Assembly (NCBI RefSeq): GCF_000001735.4
Contig: NC_003070.9
Coordinates: 8,246,001-8,310,000 of the forward strand
DNA length: 64,000 bases
Source: Arabidopsis thaliana
Taxonomy: Eukaryota > Streptophyta > Magnoliopsida > Brassicales > Brassicaceae
Direction of reading: 5' to 3'
The notes beneath the pieces are model-generated. The model did not search any database. It was not told the origin of the DNA and saw only the letters and a program-made list of their open reading frames with translations. The translations under genes and the position numbers were made by a program. This document shows positions 42,075-54,400 of the stretch, in pieces. Every line of letters starts with the position of its first letter. The first letter of the stretch is position 1.

Positions 42075-43504
42075 CACAATTGACCTTAATTTAATTAGTC
42101 CATTAATACAATTTGTAATAAATCATAAAGAAAATGAAAAAAAAAAAACCACATTAATATAGTTAGACCAAATTTGTTGTGAGGTGATTTTCTTCCTATA
42201 TATATAAGTGATGATGTAGCTGGGAGAATACATCGAATAACCAAAATGAGATCACTTTTTTTATTTCTTATCTTTCACTATATATATTTTCTTCTCTTTT
42301 TTTTTTAACATATATATATTTTCTTATCTAAACTGCTTAATGTTTAGCCCTCGAGAATCAAAGTTTTTTTTTGGTATGTTTTTCCAAATTTAATAAAGTT
42401 TCTTGAGTTATGTTTTATATTTTTTAAGTTGTCAAAGTTTTGGTGGGATTGATACTATTGCAATATAAATATATTAATTATTTTTATTTAGTTACAATGT
42501 TCTATAGCTAAATATACAGGAACTATGTTTTATATATTCTTCAGGTTGTTGTATTTGTAGGTGGCTTTGGTACAATTGCAACCGAGAAAAACAAAATCTA
42601 TCATGATTCAATATTTTTCACGTGTTAATTTTTTCTTTCTTACATTTTATAATCTCTCTTTTTCTTTCTTTTCATATGCTTTCCATAATATGTGATAAAG
42701 CAAGTTTTTTTTTTAAAAAGATAAAGCAAGTTTTTAGATGGATTATGAAGGAAGAACACTAACTAAAAATAAAAGAAATTAAAGTTGATGAATTGATCAA
42801 AAATATTTGCTAAATCATGAGCCAATGTAATTGTTGTTGGGGGATTCTGTGGAAAATTAGCATTACATTTTTGTGAGTGCTACAAGTATAGGTATAGGTG
42901 TATATTTTTTCTCATCTTTAACAAACAAATGTCTTTCACTTAATTAATTTTTTTTTGTCAAAGTCACTTAATTGTTATAAAAAGGAAAATTATATTTTAT
43001 TATCATATGATAAAAAAATCATGTTGTTAACCTTGAGATGTCTTTTTATATTATAGGAAGGTATGAGTTGTATTTCTCTATACATCAACAATTTTCATCA
43101 ACAAATTAAATTAGGAATTTATTTAATTAGATTAAAGTGTGTAAAAAGCAAATGTGTGATGATGGAGTAAAACTATACATTTTATACTCATCTAAAATTA
43201 AGTGTAAGAATGTTTTTTTAGTAAACTTATTTGTTTTCATTGTCATTATCAAAGTTTCACAAAAAAAAAACATTTTTATTAGGATTAGAATGTATAAAAT
43301 TAAACTGTATGATGAGGGGCAATTAATGCAATTTTATTTTTTCCTCACCCAAAATTATGACAGAAAGAAATTATTTTCAGTGTTTTTCTTTTTAATTGAG
43401 TTCATTCTTATGTAGCTAAATTCCATATTTAGATTTGCTTCATTTAATTTTTATTCCAAAATTAAAAAAAAATTGGTATTTTTGTATTCCAAATTTAATT
43501 CTAA

Positions 43505-43545
43505 CTAGATCATAACCCGTGCTATACAGCACGGGCATTAATATT
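43505..43545 (-). repeat. Helitron-type 3' terminus on the minus strand
   Basis: On the complement the sequence reads GCCCGTGCTGTATAGCACGGG (a 9-bp stem), then TTATGATCTAG followed by T. Stem, short spacer and CTAG|T are what a Helitron 3' end looks like. The matching 5' TC end was not found. Confidence 0.5.
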
Positions 43546-43870
43546 TTGTATAAATTAAATTTTATATTTTGTTTGAATTACATAAGAAATATTATAGTAT
43601 AAAAATGATGTCATAATATTTTTCAATATTTTTACTATTTGCATATAATGCTGCATTGGATTGACTTTATTTAAAAATGTTATTTTTATAATAAATACAA
43701 CATATGTAGTTTTAAGTAAATTTGTAAAATTTGTATATAATTGTTTTGGTAAAAACATGTTTCCTTTGTATTACAAGATCTAATTTTTGGCCTAACTTAG
43801 AATTAGTCTTTGTATAGTATTTTGGTTACATTTGTAGACTTAATTGGGACCTATATTAGATTATCTTTGA

Positions 43871-44484
43871 TAGGGCTGACGAAAAAACGGACCCAATAAC
43901 CAACCTAATACCCGAACCAAAAAACTGGGTTAGGGCGGGTTAAAATTTTAGGAAATTTCCTTATTGGGTAGAGTTTTAGTAAACCCGTGGATATCCGATT
44001 GGTCCGGAAATTATCCGTTACCCAAAAAGAGTATTCAAAAACCCAAACATTAATTTAATATCCAAAATATTAATTATATTTAATCGTAATATTATCTAAT
44101 TATCTAATATTATAATTATAAATCTAAATATGTCAATTAATTTTGGACTTAAATATCCAAAACAACTAAACTATTCAAAAATCATTTGTTATGTTTGTCA
44201 AAGTTTAGTAAAATATAATTAAATTTGTTAAAACTTAACAAATGTAAAAGTTTTTTTTGTTTGGAGACCCGCTATCTACATAAAAAATTTCCCGTTTCTA
44301 TTTTTTTGGGTATTTTTAGGGTCTGAAACTTTTTCCAAACTGACCCAAACCCAACTGGATCTGACCCGAACCAGAACCGAATGTTTAGAATTATTGTATT
44401 AGGTAGTAAATCATATACCCATCAATCCCAAACCCGAACGGGTTCTACCCGAACTCGAATGGGTTACTCATATGCCCAACTCTA
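43871..44484. mobile_element. hAT-like MITE rich in ACCCGAAC motifs
   Basis: A 614-bp insert starting TAGGGCTGACGAAAAA. Its right end on the complement reads TAGAGTTGGGCATATGAG, similar over the first 11 bases. Flanks ATCTTTGA (43863-43870) and TTCTGTGA (44485-44492) agree at six of eight positions, an aged hAT target site. The ends hold ACCCGAACC and GGGTT blocks in opposite orientation, and the core is AT-rich. It is nested within the Helitron-like region. Confidence 0.65.
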
Positions 44485-46013
44485 TTCTGTGATTTAATTA
44501 TCTAAAAACTCCCAAAAAAACATATGTTTTGCTGACTATTTTTTTTTAAAAAAAATTACATCCTCTTCTGCCAAAATCATTTCATAAGACATCACAAAAC
44601 CTTTGGAATAATAATTCCATGAATGAAGAATCCTAATTTGAATATACCAAGAGGTTTTGAAAGGTTTTAACTTTTTGATAGGTGTGTATGTGAGAAGGTA
44701 CAGACATCGTGATAGTAATCTGCTTATTTATAATTTCAACTTGCAATATACCGCAGGTAAGCTTATATTTTAGTTAAACTAAAATTTTTTATTGTAAAGA
44801 TGATTATAAATATATGATATTATTTTATTTAATTTTAAATATACAGTAAACTGCGAGTTGTATATGTTTTGTTGATATTATTTATATTGTTTAGTGTTTA
44901 AAATTATACACTTGTATTTTGATTGTTAATTTTAGAGTTTCACCTGTAGTATACCATCTTATATTAATATCAATTTAAACCCGTCAATTCTAGGGTTTTC
45001 CAGCTTGTATTAAAAATTGAATCACATCATACACATAAAAAAATCTAATATGTTATTAATTATTGTAGAATATAAGATTATAAAATTTTAAAATAATATG
45101 TATGAAATTGAATATAAATATTCAAATTGTGACTCAGTACTCAGTATAAAATTTTCTTAAATCTATTTTTGACCCTTTATAATATTTTTCATGTATTGAA
45201 CAGTTTATATTCGTTTTTAAAAATTTAAATTATGCCATATGCGAAAAAACTCTAATTATTGTTTTATAACGATGATATTATTTTTTCGCAAAAATAGAAT
45301 CATATAAAGATGAGAGGTGTAATATAATAATTAATAAAAAATTAATATGATAATTTGGATATCAAATCTAATTAGTTGATTTTAATTGATTAATTTTTTG
45401 GAAATTAATAATGTATTTTGTTTTTTAATTAAATTAGTATTTGACTTTTTAATTTTTAAAAAGATGAATTAATTTACTTTTAAAATTTTATTTCTAATGG
45501 CATACCTATGTAATTACTTACAAAAAGTAAGGTTATATTTAAAATATACTTTCCAAATAATATAGTAGGATTTTCACATCTTTTTCTGCTTTCAGGGATA
45601 ATTTTTGATTAGAATTTTAGTTTTGTTGAATACAATTTTTTTAACAAGTTTTATCATATAAAAAAGTAATATGATATTTATTTTATATTTTCTTGCAAAA
45701 TACATCATATTTTTCTTTAATCTATTTTTCATTGTAATAAAAAAATAATTCACATGACATTATTATTATTAAATTTATTTCTATTAAAAATTATTATTTT
45801 GCATTGTGCTTTTTAAATTGTTGATTTACATATTGAGTTATATATATGATGCATAAATTTTACTTTTGGAAGATATATTAAATCTTTACTATAATTTTTT
45901 TTAATGTAAGTATTAATACATCAAATTTATTATAATATATATTTTTTAGTTATATAATATTGTATACGTTACTATATTAATATAACTCACGCCTTGCGTG
46001 GGACTATTTCTAG

Positions 46014-47695
46014 TATCTTAGATATTTGGGTCAAGGTACTCGTCCACCTGTATATATTTCCATTACAAACAAATAATATCAAGTGGTCGGATTATCGTGT
46101 TGTTCAAAAGAAAACTGTGGACAAATTAATTTATACTATACGCACCTTAAACTTTTAGAATTCACTATTTAATCTTATATAATTGGTCTAGAAGAATGGT
46201 TTTTAATAAAGCAAGTAGTCAAGTACGAAGTGTGGAATGGACCTCGAGAGTGAATTTGTTAGAATCATATTGTCTAGTCTTTAAAATCGAGGGAATGATT
46301 GAGAACCAAAGCATGCAAACATGTAATGTTGCCTCTGGATTTCTATTAAATATTTATTTTCATAACTTTGGTGTGAAAAAAACATGATTTGCTGCAATCA
46401 TGTTTTTGTTATTCTCATTATTTTTCTTTTTGATAAAACGATTAAAAAAAAAGATTACATAGAAGGTTGACCAGACTTTGACGCATAAGTTTGACTTAAA
46501 GAATTTGAGTCAAATGTGCAATATTATATAGCACATTTAGGGAATGAACTTGACCAGACCTTCAAAAGAATTTGATTTGGGAACTTCAGGGAATGAACGA
46601 TATAATATATATCAAATGTGCAACAAACTGTATATACAAAAATAACTGTTAACATTTTAATTAATAATTAATTGATAGGGAGATAGAGAGAGAGAGATAT
46701 CAAAAGTTAAAGAGAAAATAAAGATGAGTGTATTAAAGCTAACAAAAGGAGAATGGAAACAGTTTGATGTAAGAGCAATGATAGTGTCTCTAAAGTAGCC
46801 TCGAGAGCTCAGCTTTTTCCAATATTATCTCGAACCATACCAGTAATGATCTTAGTTAATTAAGATCATCAATGGAGTATTAACTGAAACAAAGTAAGAT
46901 TTGGCGTTGGAGTTATTAACTATGACATAATGAGACATGATTTACAAAGCGGCGTGAAAGGTTGGACGTTAATGTTCGGACCATGCATGAACTTTGTTTA
47001 GGGTACATCATCATGGATACCTATTGTGAGTTGTCCATTAATGATGTAACCATGAAAATGTTACAGATAGGTAATATTACACATACACACTTAACACGCA
47101 ATATCTATCATTTATTTTTTGGTAGTGTTACAAAGGGGAAACAAAATCTTCTTCAACTCATATATGGACAACTCCTTTAAACCCAAAAAAAAAAACAAAT
47201 TAAAGAACTAGTAATTGTCTTTCAAAATGACAAAAGGTTTACTCGCAATCTCGCATCATTGAATCTGAATTTAGATACGAGCTCCCTCCTCCAAATAAAG
47301 AAAACCTATTAATTGGAGACTTTTGTTTTGCATGCAATGGTTGAGGTTGAATGCTTAATTCTCTCTAAATAAACCTACAGATTTAATTAGAACCTCAAAT
47401 ATAAGAGTGAAAAAGAGAAGTAGATCACTATATCTAACTAATATAACATTACGAATTAAAACACTTAGGACATGGAACAGAATTGAACATGCATGTTTGA
47501 AATTAGATACCCGGTGTCCAAACATTTTTCCATCTACATACACACATGATCATCCTCCTCTCTCTTTTTTTCTTGTTTGTTTTTCATTTTTTTTAAAGCG
47601 AACTGAATCAACAAATTAAAGAAATAAAATTACAAATAAATAAACCCATAAAAACATTTTTAATTTCTCTTCCAAATCTCCAAGTCTCCTTAAAA
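46014..47695. other. Intergenic, AT-rich
   Basis: No gene recognised. Duplicated words 'gggaatgaac' and 'tttgac(c)agac' occur near 46470-46610. The right end is the 3' UTR of the PMEI-like gene. Confidence 0.5.
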
Positions 47696-48175
47696 TCAAT
47701 GTTTAACGAGAGTTGAAAGCGCCAAGCAATTATCAGCCATACGGTACAAAACCCCGGCGGATTTATAAATGACGTTGACCTCCTTAGTTTCCTTCATCGA
47801 GTCGCTGCAAGTATCGTAATCCGTCAAGGCGGCGCTAAGGTTAATGTTAAGGCTAAAACCATCATTTTCCTTAATGTTTGTAAGAGCCTTTTCCAAATTA
47901 TCAAACGCGCTATTGAAGTTGGACAAACAAGTCGCGACTCCTCCATCGCGTTTCAGCTCTTTCTCCGCGATTTTCTTGGCTTGCCTCGTCCGCTTCATCA
48001 ACTCTTTTATGGCCACATCCGTCGCTGCATTCACATTAGTTTGACCCTTAATGGTACTTCTGCACAATGCAGGAAAATCCGACACCGTGCAGGGGTCAGC
48101 TAGAGAAATACTCAACGCTTGGCTTGAGGTAGCGGCGAGGAGGAGGAAGATTGTCACATACGGATTGATAGACAT
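47696..48175 (-). CDS. Plant invertase/pectin methylesterase inhibitor-like protein
   Basis: A single exon, 159 aa from MSINPYVTIFLLLAATSSQA, a signal peptide. The frame is open upstream to 48226, but the signal peptide starts at this Met. The mature part has the family's Cys pattern: DPCTVSDFPALC (first disulphide pair), GGVATCLSNFNSAFDNLEKA and TDYDTCSDSMKE (second pair), plus an extra Cys in ADNCLALS. A four-helix bundle is expected. Family role: apoplastic inhibitor of pectin methylesterase or invertase; the target cannot be told. Probably At1g23350. Confidence 0.85.
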   Translation of the reverse strand: MSINPYVTIFLLLAATSSQALSISLADPCTVSDFPALCRSTIKGQTNVNAATDVAIKELMKRTRQAKKIAEKELKRDGGVATCLSNFNSAFDNLEKALTNIKENDGFSLNINLSAALTDYDTCSDSMKETKEVNVIYKSAGVLYRMADNCLALSTLVKH

Positions 48176-48975
48176 CGTGTGTATGATAGATACACGGAAA
48201 CGTATATATATTGTGTATATATACACGTTCTTGTGTTTGCGATCTGAACACCGGGTGGTGGATTAGTTTTTATGGAAGAAGGAGATGAGTTTATATATGC
48301 GTATGCAATAAGATGGTTATATTTAGTATGTTTTTGAACAAGTATTTAGACTGATTTGCCACCGGTGAATTAGACTGGACATTTCTATTTTGGTATGTTT
48401 TGTTAATAATTAGGTATAATAATGGGTTATCGGTTTTCTTGTTAAATTGATTATACTGTTTTGAACTTATTTTTGTTGTTCTATTTTGGGGACGAATCTA
48501 TATATTCTAAACTTATATGGAATCTGTCTTTGAAATTGAGTTGAATTTCAGTTACATTTGTACAGTGTTATGTCAGCATATATAGCTAAGATTAAGAAGG
48601 GTCTAGTATATTACTTTGACCAAATGGTAATTGATAAGATAAGAGATGGATCTTTTTGGATGAAACGGCTAACAAACAAATAATGCAAGAGTTGCGGTTT
48701 GTTGTGGTGGGTTTTGTATCAAAATTGAAGATGCGAGGACCTAATTGTACTTCTAATAACGTCATATGTAACTGTTACTGGTTGTAGCAAGTTTGGATAC
48801 GAATTATGAAGTTACTAAATTCATGAAAAATGTCTTATATTACTGATCCATGTAGGGCACCATTACAACTCTTACCTGTATAATTAAATGTTACATTTAT
48901 TATTTTGCTCTCATGAACAAAAAAAAATCATGTTCACAATTACTTGTGTATGTTTCTCTCTATATATACACAAGT

Positions 48976-49115
48976 AATTGATGGACTTCACCAAGCACTG
49001 AAACATTCCACAATCCGAGACGAACATGGAGGCATTGAGCATTAGGTCGCCTAAACCGGTGACGGGATATGCGGATTGTGGAAGTGATTGAGAGCCTGGT
49101 GAACAGCCATCGATA
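48976..49115. ncRNA. Candidate long foldback (miRNA/siRNA-type hairpin)
   Basis: Two arms of about 40 bases pair. The 5' arm includes TGATGG, TTCACCA and TTCCACAATCCG (48979-49017). The 3' arm includes CGGATTGTGGAA, TGGTGAA and CCATCGA (49072-49112). The inner 12 bp pairs perfectly, and the outer part has a few mismatches and bulges. The loop is about 54 nt. Size and imperfect stem fit a young plant MIRNA-like gene. I do not recognise a known mature miRNA, and transcription is unproven. Confidence 0.4.
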
Positions 49116-49420
49116 CGTTGTAGCTGGAGTGATTTAGTGCTTAGTTGTTGTATCCCTAAAAGTTAATGGTAGATTACTCTAGGTAGGTATAAACAGCGGC
49201 AAAATGCTTAAACTAGGAGAAAGATTCATGATCATCGTTGGGATCAGAAACAGATTACATTGACAGTTTGATCAAACAAGTAAGTTATACAGATAAAAAT
49301 GAATTCCTCTACATTATCTGCATCATCCTAACGCAAAGCGTTTCTCTTTTCTTATAAAAATCCAGATAAAGATTGTGTCAATATATCTGGTGTAGAAGTG
49401 TAGTCAAACGCGCTATTCCT

Positions 49421-50893
49421 TTACCTCATAGCGACCAAATTCCCCATGAAACCACCGCTTATCTCATAATGGCAGGCACTTGAGAAGCCAGCTTCTAGAG
49501 CAAGAGTCTCTAGCTCTTCTCCTGCCAAAGGACATTTGACATTCCAATCAGCTAATGAAAACATAGAGACTTAGTATAAGCTCTTTAATACAGCTATAAG
49601 CTTTGGATTAAAAACACACAAATATCAGCTCTGCCATATAATGAAAAGGCATATATGTCATCAACAGAGAACGAACCTGTTAGATAGCCATTGATTGAAT
49701 ACTTGAGATATTCATACTCCTTTGCAAGATCATAAACAGTAGCCACAGGGACAACTACATTGTCAATCATCCAGCCCTAACAAAACCAAACCACCAACCA
49801 AATTATTTCCTCGACATATAATTAGCAAATCAAACGAAACCACACATCACAGTCGATCAGTCATACAAAAACAAGTACCTGCATAAACGTAGTAACGGAT
49901 TGGTTGCTCTTATTGAAATCAAGTATAGATACTCTTGAACCTAAAAACCAACAAGAGATAACTAAGCATAGCACGAGAAAAAAGCCTTGGATAAAACTCA
50001 AATATACCAAAACAAAACACCGACCTGGTTTCAAAACCCGATACATCTCCTTCATAGCTCTAAGTCTATCAACAACGTTTCGAAGACCATAACCCATCGT
50101 AACCGCATCGAATTCACAATCATCAAATGGCAAATCAATAGCATCACCTTCAATCCACCTAAACAACACATTCATAAAATCTCAGTTTTAACTCTTTCCC
50201 AAGAAATGTTAGAACAAAAAAAACAACAAGCATGATTTTACCAGTGAGCTCACTCTATACACTTGTAACAAGACCTTGCTTTAAGACTCTGTCTAGTTGC
50301 TGCAACAGCTAGTTGTTCAGATGAGAAATCCAAGCCCATCACCTATAATAATATTACCAAGTTATCAGAACAACAATTTTACAATCAAGCCAAGCTACAC
50401 ATTTCTAAGAACATAAACCTTGCCAGTTGAACCAACTTTCTCAGATAAGAGAAACGCTAAATCACCACTTCCACAACACAAATCAAGAACGTAATCTCCT
50501 TTTTTTGCTCTAATTGTCAAATCAAAACAAACCAAAATCAGAAAATAGAGATAATCAAAACACAGAACATAGACTGAGATGTAATACTCTTACCCACTCC
50601 ATGAGACAGCCATGTTTTTCCAAATTCGATGCTGGCCTAAGCTTAAGAGATCATTCAACTACAAAAGCATATAAGAAGACGATGATTTTTGTAGTCGGGA
50701 CAAGTTAGAGGAAAGGAGATAAGAGAGAGAGAAGAGATTGATGTCAAACATTATCGTAAACTGGAGCAATGCGGTTGAAGAGAATCCGGCGTTCGTTCGA
50801 GCATTTTACTACCGTTCTCCGTCGCGATCGGGAATTTACCGGGTGCTTTCCGGTGAAAGTCACAGGAGAGACGATACCGAGTAGAGCCGCCAT
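49421..50893 (-). CDS. MENG: Demethylphylloquinone/menaquinone C-methyltransferase, plastid
   Basis: Eight exons: 50750-50893, 50594-50658, 50419-50509, 50263-50342, 50025-50158, 49879-49940, 49677-49776 and 49421-49521 (777 nt, 258 aa by this splicing). It starts [20 protein letters not shown], a Ser/Arg-rich basic transit peptide. UbiE/COQ5 motifs follow: [20 protein letters not shown], the SAM-binding [45 protein letters not shown] and [20 protein letters not shown]. The end is [11 protein letters not shown]. Role: the final methylation in phylloquinone (vitamin K1) synthesis, in the chloroplast. The family is close to cyanobacterial MenG, consistent with plastid origin. Confidence 0.95.
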
Positions 50894-51498
50894 TTTTTGG
50901 CCGTTGGTTCACACGATCATGTTGTTTTGTTCCGATTACTCGGATTGGATAAAAGTCTGGTTTCAGTTTAATATTGGGCCGATTTTAGGCCCAATAAGGA
51001 TAATTTGAAACCCACCCCAAAATTTAAACAGAGATGGTTGGATTATGGGCACAAGGTTCCAATTGCTAGATAGCTAAACTTTTGGCTACAATTAGCAAAA
51101 TGTACATGATGATTAAACTGTCAATAAAAGAATGTGTTTAATTTAGTGTGATTTACACAAATAACAAGATATTTTATAATTATTTTTGAAAAACACATAG
51201 TTAATAAACAAATCTAACCTATCTAAGTATTTTGTTTGTTCAACGTTTTGCCAATAAGAGGGTAAAAGCTATATCACGAGAGGTCCGGAGAAGACAAAAG
51301 AGGTTATTTTTATTCACCGATAATAATAGTTACAAAGCATTTTGACTTGTTCCTTCTACTACATGTGAGTGAGTGTAAGATCCATTTCATGTGTCGTCCA
51401 TGCTTCACTCTTTCTTTCTTTTTTTCCTTTGTCGGCAAAGCAAGGCAGAATTATACATCCATCTTTTAATCAACGTTAAATAAGTACCATAAATAAAT
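50894..51498. other. MENG promoter and KNAT6 3' flank
   Basis: TGGGCC/GGCCCA motifs near 50976 and 50988 (site II type) lie upstream of MENG. The remainder is AT-rich and probably includes the KNAT6 3' UTR (51400-51498). Confidence 0.5.
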
Positions 51499-54400
51499 TC
51501 ATTCCTCGGTAAAGAATGATCCACTAGAATCATCCATCATAGCGAAAGGCATATTCTCTGATGGCTTCCAATGACGTTTCCTTTGGTTTATAAACCAATT
51601 GTTGATTTGTTTTTGGTCTAACCCCGTTGCATCAGCTAATGCTATCTTATCTCCTTCCTGTGTACACACACATTCATACCACCCATTTATATATAAGTGT
51701 AGTGGTTAGTTATGTCGGAAAACATGCAAGTGTTGCTTTTGCTTACAGTAGGGTAAGGCCACTTATAATGGAGATTCCACCAATCAAGAAGAGCTTGTCT
51801 TGCTTCTCTTGGTAACTTTCCTTTCTTCTTCTTCTTTGAGAACTCAAGCTTTAAAGTACTAATACGGCTTCCAAATTTGCGTAGCAACCTATCTTTGAGG
51901 TCCCGGTCTTCACATCTTTGTCTCCCATCCTCTGCTACCTCATGATCACCTCCACTCAGTTCCTCGTCAGATGATATTACACCATCCTCTGTTACACCAA
52001 ATTCACAAGAATTATCACTATACAAAGACATCAAAGACAGAGAATGGTTATAGGTTATAGCAAGTAAATGTAACAGAATTATCACTATTCACTACCATGA
52101 AAAAGTTTAAATGGGCTTTCTCGGCTAAAACGGCTAAGTGGCTAAAGAGGGCAAAAAAGGGAAAGAAGAAAGAGTGGTAAGGGGTAGAGAATATCGAGGA
52201 CGCACACGATTGAGTGCAGCAGTCAAAAAACCGCCGCAGTGAATAGTTACCTCCATTGTCATTTGTCAGGAGAGGACTAATAGTCTTGTCCCCATGAGGA
52301 GACATCCCCCCTTAGGCCTACTAATTACCCAATCTCAATATGACACGTGTAAATACCATTTAGAGGTTGTGTGAACCCCCGGAAATAACGCTACACCTCT
52401 CATTTATGTTCTCCACGATACCCCAAAACTCAATTTCCTTTTCTCTCTCTCTTTCTTTAATGTATTTGGACATTTATATATATGCCCCAACGACTCTACT
52501 GACCCACTTACCCAGCTTCTCTGACACCAAAACTCAACCCAAAGACGATTCAAGAACATTACCTGATTTTACAATAGTTTTGCCTATGTGACAGAATATA
52601 TAGTCGGACCAAGCAACCGTGCTTAGTCAAAATATTTAGTCAGTCACACAAAATACTGGACTACATAATATATACACGCAATTTCAGTCAGTTTATAAAC
52701 ATATATTAAAAAAAGTTAAAAGATTTCTACAACAGCCAAGGTAATTTCAGTCAATTTATAATTCACGCAATTCAGTCAGTTTTATAAACATATTATAAAA
52801 GTTAAAAGATTTCTACAGCAGCCACAGTAATTATGAAGGAAATAGAGATGTTAAATAGGCCAATAAAAATATACTAAAATGCATAAAACATGAACTGATC
52901 ATATATTATAGAGACCATTACGTTCACATTACACACATATGAGTAGTTAGGGTAACAGTTTAATGGCAAAAAACGATAGTTTGTATGGTTGGGATTATTA
53001 TTTACATTTTCAGCAATGCATTGACTGCTTTGAAAATAGGGTTCACTGAAGAAGGTAACATGCAAGTAGACACGTGCTAGTAGCGTGCCTCAGAGAGACA
53101 TAATACGACCCACCAAGGGAACAACGCAACCAGAGGGCATGGCAAAAGAGTTGAGAAAGATAGAGAAGAAGCATAGTCGCAGTCTTATAGATGATTTGAT
53201 TGTGGTGTGTAGAGAACCCTATGTCTCCTTTTTTTTTTAATAACCAAATCAAAAATAAAATCTTAGGAGAGAAAGTTGGTGGGGTCATTAGCGGAATCCA
53301 CGGGAGTCCATGTGACTTTTCCACCTTTTACTTTATAACAAAAACCAAAAGAACCTCTAATTCAAGCTAATCATGCACTATGTTCCTATTCTTCTCGTTG
53401 CAGTATTCTTATCTTCTAGATCAAATATGCAAACATGTAACATTGATGATATTGCATGCAACAAGACAAATGTTGACTATAAAAGTCAATAAGAGACCAT
53501 CCACTCTAAGTAGCAAGATAACCACGCATTAGAAGAAAAGAATGTGTTGCTTTTTTAGCTAGTCCAAAGAAGGGCTTTCGCTAAGTTGCATTACCGTATC
53601 ACAACAACCAAGAAGTGAGAAATCAAAAGTCTATGTGATCAACTTGTATTACTAAATCAGATCAACATGAAAGAAACCAAGCATGTGATTGAACTGAGAA
53701 ACTAGTAGATAACATCGCATCCCATGTGAATATTGTCTAACAATTGTAAGCTTCTTTTTTCTTTATTAGTTTATGATTTCATTCAGGTGAAAGAAAAAGA
53801 TGGTTAAATAAAGCACACAACCAAAGAAAAAAAAAACAGATGAGATCATTCAAAAAGGCAAGTTGTACTTTGAACAAATTTTAAAATTATTAATCATAAA
53901 CATTCGTCCATTATGGAAAACCTGCATCGATCTATTTTCAACTTTTCCAGTTGATACTCTATGCTAACTCTCGATTAGTTTATAAAGATAAGCTGATATG
54001 TTTTTATATATCAGCAGCTTTTTTCCCCCAATAAACAATATTACCAAAGTACAAGTGGAACCTGCATTTGAGATCGACCACGATAATGGAAAACTCCTGC
54101 AAAGCTGAAAAAAAGTCTACCAATCTATGGAGTTTCATTTCTTTACAGCTAACTCTTTCAGCTGGAGTTTTTCTTCTATTTTATTGTATTAAAAAAAAAA
54201 CTCCTAAGGATCAGTATTTCTAGCTAACCTGATCGGTTGATTTGTTATGGCCACAATGTTTTTGCTAGTTGTAGTACAATATGTGGTCTAAAGAGATAAT
54301 ATCAGTAAACCACAAAGAAAGTCACTTATTTGAAGCATTTCATTCATGTATAAGCATAAAACCTAGACTTTTAAATCGCTTCAAAATTGAGTCAGTTTTG

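Larger units (their letters stand above)
41579..46013 (+). mobile_element. Helitron-like region (ATREP-type 5' end, hairpin-CTAG 3' end)
   Basis: The start, TCTTATTAAGACAAGG, is preceded by A (41578). The subterminal GCTCTATCATTATGACATTT followed by GGCACTC resembles Arabidopsis ATREP Helitrons. The end has a short hairpin (CACGCCTTGCGTG), then GGACTATTTCTAG (46013) and a T, as Helitron 3' ends require. A second hairpin-CTAG end on the opposite strand lies at 43505, so this could be two or more elements nested or abutting. No Rep/helicase coding is seen. The interior is over 75 percent A+T with no gene. Confidence 0.45.

Noticed and set aside
43137-43415. 92-codon ORF in AT-rich DNA
   Set aside because: Composition is Lys/Ile/Phe-dominated as expected from A+T runs, with no domain or homologue recognised.
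48176-48226. Longer PMEI-like protein starting at 48226
   Set aside because: The extra 17 residues precede a normal signal peptide that begins at the Met encoded at 48175.
49026-49091. 21-codon ORF inside the foldback
   Set aside because: Too short to support without expression data, and it spans loop and arm of the hairpin, so the hairpin reading is favoured.
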